Source: Streptomyces mangrovi
Lineage (GTDB): Bacteria; Actinomycetota; Actinomycetes; Streptomycetales; Streptomycetaceae
Assembly: GCF_900114215.1 (NCBI RefSeq)
Contig: NZ_FOSG01000001.1
Span: 548,408-612,407, forward strand
Direction: 5' to 3'
DNA: 64,000 bases
Positions 59,959 through 64,000 of the stretch are shown here, one piece after another. A program made the translations under genes and the position numbers. A model generated the notes under the pieces. That model did no database searches. It was not told the DNA's origin and saw only the letters and a list, made by a program, of their open reading frames with translations. Each line of letters starts with the position of its first letter. The stretch's first letter is position 1.

Positions 59959-61401
59959 ATGGCCGCGTTCGATCCGCTGACCGCCGTCACCGACGCCTTC
60001 ACCAGCTTCGTCTTCGGCAAGACCGAGACCACCCGCCTGCCCGTGCGCACCTCCACGGGCCAGGCCCAGGCCGTCTACCTGCCCACCGCCGCGCCCGGAC
60101 TGGGCGACTCCGGAGTGATCATCGGCCGCGAGGTCTACAGCGGCAAGGGCTACATCTACGACCCCTTCCAGCTCTACGGCCAGCAGCTCCCGGCCCCCCA
60201 CTGGCTGGTGCTCGGCGAGTCCGGCAACGGCAAGTCGGCGCTGGAGAAGACGTACATCCTGCGCCAGCTGCGCTTCCGCGACCGCCAGGTCGTCGTCCTG
60301 GACGCCCAGGGCGAGGACGGCGTCGGCGAGTGGAACCTGATCGCCGAGCAGATGGGCGTCACCCCCATCCGCCTGGACCCGACGGCCGCCCTCGACCAGG
60401 GCATCCGTCTCAACCCGCTGGACCCGTCCATCACCACCACCGGCCAGCTCGCCCTGCTGCGCACCATCATCGAGGTCGCCATGGGCCACGGCCTCGACGA
60501 GCGAGCGGGCTTCGCGCTGAAGGTCGCGCACTCCTACGTCAACGACACCGTCACCGGACGCCAGCCCGTCCTCACCGACATAGTCGAGCAACTGCGCCAC
60601 CCGGAGCCGGAGTCCGCCGAGGCGATGAACGTCGCCCTGGAGGACGTGCGCGCCTGGGGCCTGGACGTGGCCCTCGTCCTGGACCGTCTGGTCGACGGCG
60701 ACCTGCGCGGCATGTTCGACGGCCCGACGACGGTGGGCATCGACCTCGACGCGCCCCTGACCGTCTTCGACCTCTCCCACATCGACCGCAACTCCATCGC
60801 CATGCCGATCCTGATGGCGATCGTCGGCGTCTGGCTGGAGCACACCTGGATCCGCCCCGACCGCAAGAAGCGCATCTTCCTGGTCGAGGAGGCGTGGCAC
60901 ATCATCAACAGCCCGTTCGTCGCCCAGCTCTTCCAGCGCCTGCTGAAGTTCGGCCGGCGCCTGGGTCTGTCGTTCGTCGCGGTCGTCCACCACCTGTCGG
61001 ACGTCGTCGACGGAGCGGCGGCCCGGGAGGCGGCCGCCATCCTCAAGATGGCGTCCACCCGCACCGTCTACGCCCAGAAGGCCGACGAGGCGCGGGCCAC
61101 CGGAAAGGTGCTGGGCCTGCCGCGCTGGGCCGTGGAGATCATCCCCACCCTCACCCCCGGCATCGCCGTCTGGGACGTCAACGGCAACGTCCAGGTCGTC
61201 AAACACCTGATCACCGAGGCCGAGCGCCCGCTGGTCTTCACCGACCGCGCCATGACCGAATCCTCCGCGCCGGACTCCCCGGCCGACTCCTCGCCCCACT
61301 CCCCCCTGCAGGACACCCTGGCCGACGAACTCGACGCCGAGACCGAATCCCGGGCCGCCGCGATGGAGCGGCTCGCACGCGCCGACGAGACGGTGGCCTG
61401 A
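59959..61401 (+). CDS. cmdB: VirB4-like ATPase
   Basis: This 480-residue ATPase has Walker A GESGNGKS (86-93) and Walker B IFLVEEAWH (E310, E311). The sensor region is GLSFVAVVHHLSDVVD. Residues 170-240 form the helical VirB4 insertion. The C-terminus is an acidic tail of about 50 residues. It should hexamerise at the membrane and power assembly or transport through the VirB6/VirB8-like partners. In S. coelicolor the corresponding gene (SCO4127) was described as an ATP/GTP-binding protein needed for normal differentiation. Confidence 0.88.
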   Translation: MAAFDPLTAVTDAFTSFVFGKTETTRLPVRTSTGQAQAVYLPTAAPGLGDSGVIIGREVYSGKGYIYDPFQLYGQQLPAPHWLVLGESGNGKSALEKTYILRQLRFRDRQVVVLDAQGEDGVGEWNLIAEQMGVTPIRLDPTAALDQGIRLNPLDPSITTTGQLALLRTIIEVAMGHGLDERAGFALKVAHSYVNDTVTGRQPVLTDIVEQLRHPEPESAEAMNVALEDVRAWGLDVALVLDRLVDGDLRGMFDGPTTVGIDLDAPLTVFDLSHIDRNSIAMPILMAIVGVWLEHTWIRPDRKKRIFLVEEAWHIINSPFVAQLFQRLLKFGRRLGLSFVAVVHHLSDVVDGAAAREAAAILKMASTRTVYAQKADEARATGKVLGLPRWAVEIIPTLTPGIAVWDVNGNVQVVKHLITEAERPLVFTDRAMTESSAPDSPADSSPHSPLQDTLADELDAETESRAAAMERLARADETVA

Positions 61402-61403
61402 CG

Positions 61404-62948
61404 GTGGCCCGGGGCCACGGCAGAGCACCGGGGACGCAGGGCAGCGGTACGGGCGCCCCACCGGAGAGGGGCGTCCCGGACGGCCTGCTGCTCGGCCTCA
61501 TGGGCTTCCTGCTGGGCGTCACCGTCCTGTGCTGGACGGCCGCCGGGCTCGCCGGTCTCCTCGCCCACGGAGCATGGCCGCGGGGCGTCACCTTCGTCCG
61601 CACCCCGGCGGCCATGCGAGCGCTCGTCTCCGAACCGGGCGACCTGGCCGCCGCCTGGCCCGCCGCACAGGCCGGAACCCTGCCGGGGCCGGGCCTGTTC
61701 TGGGGGATCCTCATCAGTCAGGCGATGGTCCTGACGGTCCTGGGGTTCTTCGCCGCCGGCGCCGTGGCCCGCCGGCGCGCCCTGCGCGCGGCCAGGCGGG
61801 CCGCCCGGCGGGCGGCTCAGCACAAGGGCACCCCGCCCGCGCCCCACGAGACGGTCGCGCCGCCCCTCCCCGCCCCCGCAGAGCCCGGAACTCACGCAGT
61901 CGGCCCTCCTTCCCGGGGAGCGACCCCCGCTCCCCCGCAGGAGCCCGTACCGGCCCCGGCGGCCGTACGGGCCCATCCCGTCCCCGAGGCGTTCTCCGGC
62001 CCTCCCGTGGGCGTCGAGTACGGTACTCTCCACACCGTCCGGGCCGCCGACGCCCTGCGCGCCGCCCCCGGAGCCGCCCTCGTCGTGACCGCGGACCCCG
62101 CCCTGTGGGCGGAGACCGCGGGAGCCCGCGCCAAGCTCGGCCCCGTCCACGTCTACGATCCGGGACAGCTCACCGACGCCCCCGTACGGCTGCGCTGGTC
62201 GCCCCACCACGGCTGCGACGACCGCCGTACCGCCGCCGCACGGGCCGCGGCCCTGCTCACCCCCGTACGCAGCCCCGCACGGGCGGACGCGGCCGCCCAC
62301 GATGCCGCCGAGACCCTCCTGGGCTGCTGGCTCCACGCGGCCGCCGTGGCGGGCGAGCCGTTCCGCCAGGTCCACCGCTGGGCCAACGCCTCGGCGGGCT
62401 CCTCCTCGGAGGCCGTCCGGATCCTGCGCACGCACCCCAAGGCGGCGTCCGGCGCGGCGGGCGAGCTGGAGGCGACCCTGATCGCCCACCCCGAGCGCCG
62501 GGACGCCGCCGTCCGCACCGTCCGAAGCGCTCTGTCCTGCCTGTCCCAACTCCACGTCCGCAACGCGTGTACGGCTCCGCGCACGGATTCGGCCGCCCTG
62601 GAATCCTTTGCGGCCGAATGGGGAACGCTCTATGTCGTGGGCGAAGCCGTCGAGGATCCGCGCCGCGCCCCCGGCACGATGCCGCTCCTCACGGCCCTCA
62701 CCGCGAGCGTGGTCGAGCACGGCCGCCGCATGGCCGCAGGGTCATCCGCCGGCCGGCTCGACCCACCACTCTCCCTGATCCTCCACAACCTCGCGGCGGT
62801 CGCCCCGATCCCCCAGCTGCCCGATCTCCTGGCGAACGGCGAGCCGACGGGCATGCCGACCCTGGCTCTGCTTCGCTCGGAGGCCCAGGCACACGCCTGG
62901 TGGCCGCGGCTCGGCGAAGCCGAGCCGCCGGCGCGCCCCCTGCCCTGA
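61404..62948 (+). CDS. cmdA: VirD4/TraG-like coupling protein without Walker motifs
   Basis: This 514-residue protein has two N-terminal helices (LLLGLMGFLLGVTVLCWTAA and GILISQAMVLTVLGFFAAGA), a Pro-rich linker and a VirD4/TraG-like domain. The segment GAALVVTADPALW (Walker-A-downstream strand), then LGPVHVYDPGQL and ETLLGCWLHAAAVAGEPF, follows the family. However, the P-loop itself is absent. The Walker B position reads LILHNLAAVAPIPQLPDLL instead of a D-E-A-containing form. It is probably a non-hydrolysing structural relative. GTG at 61404 lies 2 bp after the ATPase stop. Confidence 0.78.
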   Translation: MARGHGRAPGTQGSGTGAPPERGVPDGLLLGLMGFLLGVTVLCWTAAGLAGLLAHGAWPRGVTFVRTPAAMRALVSEPGDLAAAWPAAQAGTLPGPGLFWGILISQAMVLTVLGFFAAGAVARRRALRAARRAARRAAQHKGTPPAPHETVAPPLPAPAEPGTHAVGPPSRGATPAPPQEPVPAPAAVRAHPVPEAFSGPPVGVEYGTLHTVRAADALRAAPGAALVVTADPALWAETAGARAKLGPVHVYDPGQLTDAPVRLRWSPHHGCDDRRTAAARAAALLTPVRSPARADAAAHDAAETLLGCWLHAAAVAGEPFRQVHRWANASAGSSSEAVRILRTHPKAASGAAGELEATLIAHPERRDAAVRTVRSALSCLSQLHVRNACTAPRTDSAALESFAAEWGTLYVVGEAVEDPRRAPGTMPLLTALTASVVEHGRRMAAGSSAGRLDPPLSLILHNLAAVAPIPQLPDLLANGEPTGMPTLALLRSEAQAHAWWPRLGEAEPPARPLP

Positions 62949-62985
62949 CCGCCCGCCCGCCCGCCCGAGTGAGGACGCCACGGGA

Positions 62986-63594
62986 ATGAGTCAGCTCCAA
63001 GAGGCCGTGGAACTGGTCGACGGCGTACTCGGCCCCACTGCCGTCGGTGTCTACCTCCACGGCTCCTCCGTGCTCGCAGGCCTCCGGCCGGCCGGCGACA
63101 TCGATCTCCTCGTACTGTCCCGGCAGACCATGGGCGAACGGGAACGGCACGCACTTCTCGAGGGACTGCTCGAGATCTCCGCACCTGGCCCTGCTGCTCA
63201 CCACGGTGCTGGCCGGAGACCCCCCCTCACCGGTCCGCGGCCCGCGCGGGTCATCGACCCCGTACCGCACAGGGACCTGACGCGAGCGAGCACCGCGGGC
63301 ATTCCCGATCTGCTCGACGAGCTGGAGGACGACACCCGCAACGTCGTACTGACCCTCGCCCGTATCTGGACCACTCTCGCCACAGGCGAGATCACGCCGA
63401 AGAACACCGCCGCCGACTGGGCCCTCACCCGGCTTCCAGCGGAACACCGGCCCGTTCTGGAACACGCCAGGAACCTTTACCTCAACCGCCGCTACTCCGA
63501 GGAGACCTGGAGCGACGAGCTACGCGCGCAGGCACGTCCGCACACGGAGAAAGCACTCGCCGAGATCAGCCGACTCAGGCAGGAGAAAGCGTGA
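62986..63594 (+). pseudogene. aadA-like nucleotidyltransferase with central deletion
   Basis: The 202-codon frame keeps the AadA-type nucleotidyltransferase start (LHGSSVLAGLRPAGDIDLLV, metal Asp38/Asp40). It also keeps the C-terminal helical domain (DDTRNVVLTLARIWTTLATG, then AADWALTRLPAEHRPVLEHA). About 60 residues in the middle are missing compared with the usual 260, including the segment with the catalytic Glu. Around 63182-63220 a different frame reads HLALLLTTVLAGD, which belongs to the intact family, and the run of seven C at 63220-63226 restores the original frame. It is therefore deleted and doubly frameshifted, and probably inactive. Confidence 0.7.
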
Positions 63595-63604
63595 ACGCGA
63601 AAAA

Positions 63605-63641
63605 GCCTCGGTCTCCGAGTCATAAACTCGAAGACCGAGGC
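63605..63641 (-). terminator. Terminator of the rRNA operon
   Basis: Arms 63605-63620 and 63626-63641 pair with one mismatch around CATAA. On the minus strand the hairpin is followed by a T run, giving an intrinsic terminator 11 bp beyond the 5S gene. It also ends the convergent gene stopping at 63594. Confidence 0.9.
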
Positions 63642-63651
63642 CTCACAAATT

Positions 63652-63770
63652 GTTCGGCGGTGTCCTACTCTCCCACACGGTCCCCCATGCAGTACCATCG
63701 GCGCTGAAAGGCTTAGCTTCCGGGTTCGGAATGTAACCGGGCGTTTCCCTTACGCTGTGACCACCGAAAC
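63652..63770 (-). rRNA. rrf: 5S ribosomal RNA
   Basis: The minus strand begins GTTTCGGTGGTCACAGCG at 63770 and ends GGACACCGCCGAAC at 63652. In between are the conserved ACATTCCGAACCCGGAAGCT loop and GAGAGTAGG. The length of about 119 nt is normal. The ends are set by the pairing of GTTTCGGTGG-like and CCGCCGAAC termini and may be off by one or two bases. Confidence 0.95.
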
Positions 63771-63840
63771 ACAATGAAACAACAACCGCCGGCCGGCGGG
63801 TCGTGGTCTCAGAACCCACACAGTGGACGCGAACATCTAC

Positions 63841-64000
63841 GGTCAAGCCCTCGGCCTATTAGTACCGGTCAACTCCACCCCTCACGGAGCTTCCATCTCC
63901 GGCCTATCAACCCGGTCGTCTCCCGGGAGCCTTACCCCCTCAAAGGAGGTGGGAGTCCTCATCTCGAAGCAGGCTTCCCGCTTAGATGCTTTCAGCGGTT
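63841..64000 (-). rRNA. rrl: 23S ribosomal RNA, 3' end (partial)
   Basis: Minus-strand sequence includes GGTACTAATAGGCCGAGGGC, the highly conserved 3' terminus of bacterial 23S rRNA, and GAAAGCATCTAAGCGGGAAG further in. The gene continues beyond the window. The exact 3' end (about 63841-63848) is estimated. The 70-base spacer to 5S holds a CCGCCGGCCGGCGG hairpin. Confidence 0.93.

Noticed and set aside
54359..62948. Active integrative conjugative element
   Set aside because: There is no relaxase, integrase, att repeat or replication gene. The coupling protein lacks Walker motifs and the gene order matches the chromosomal core of Streptomyces.

Overview
The window looks like a chromosomal stretch of a Streptomyces. 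GC content is very high, third positions are almost all G or C, GTG starts are common and several transcripts look leaderless. The gene order matches my recollection of the S. coelicolor region running from nur (SCO4180) down through pstSCAB, pitH1, csoR (SCO4136) and the cmd cluster (SCO4131-SCO4126). The window ends inside a leftward rRNA operon (5S complete, 3' end of 23S). I saw no CRISPR array, tRNA, intact prophage or insertion sequence.

Layout. 0.35-3.3 kb: a compact three-gene island of a HEPN/Abi-like protein, a type I DNA methylase with an N-terminal helix-turn-helix, and a half-length specificity subunit, with no restriction subunit visible. 3.4-5.2 kb: nickel regulator Nur, a YgfZ-like protein and a small CarD/Tudor-like protein. 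5.2-8.7 kb: a decayed patch with an orphan YefM antitoxin, a YoeB toxin reduced to 44 bp, a WYL-regulator tail, two halves of a DUF397 gene in permuted order, a few small genes and an intact XRE-DUF397 pair. 9.6-15.6 kb: a secreted trypsin-like protease, a PadR-ABC exporter operon and an orphan solute-binding protein. 15.9-21.4 kb: an alpha-glucoside operon (GH13 enzyme, binding lipoprotein, two permeases, one with a large inserted domain).

21.5-34 kb is mostly core: dtd, the sigma-WhiG anti-sigma factor rsiG, an asparaginase, an Eis-type acetyltransferase, a PAS-PP2C phosphatase, small conserved genes, a sulfotransferase, a TTA-containing DUF3152 gene, and a LysR regulator divergent from an FAD oxidase. 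35-45 kb holds a probable secreted L-glutamate oxidase, WrbA, a PopT/DUF368 lipid-carrier transporter, a DUF5710-HNH protein, an XRE regulator with an H1-tailed coiled-coil protein, a response-regulator phosphatase and a cell-wall NlpC/P60 hydrolase.

45-52 kb is the phosphate and copper block. A PHO-box-controlled pstSCAB is followed by a Pit transporter with its PhoU-like partner, then csoR with its operator. 54-63 kb is a fixed, relaxase-free set of genes with strong type IV secretion character: a transglycosylase/NlpC hydrolase, a small two-helix protein, and VirB8-, VirB6- and VirB4-like proteins. It ends with a VirD4-like protein that has lost both Walker motifs. In S. coelicolor this is the cmdABCDEF cluster linked to differentiation. 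A degraded aadA-like gene lies against the rRNA terminator.

The most promising systems are the HEPN-methylase-half-S island, the domesticated type IV secretion-like cluster with its pseudo-coupling protein, and the permuted DUF397 segment, which looks like a linearised circle.
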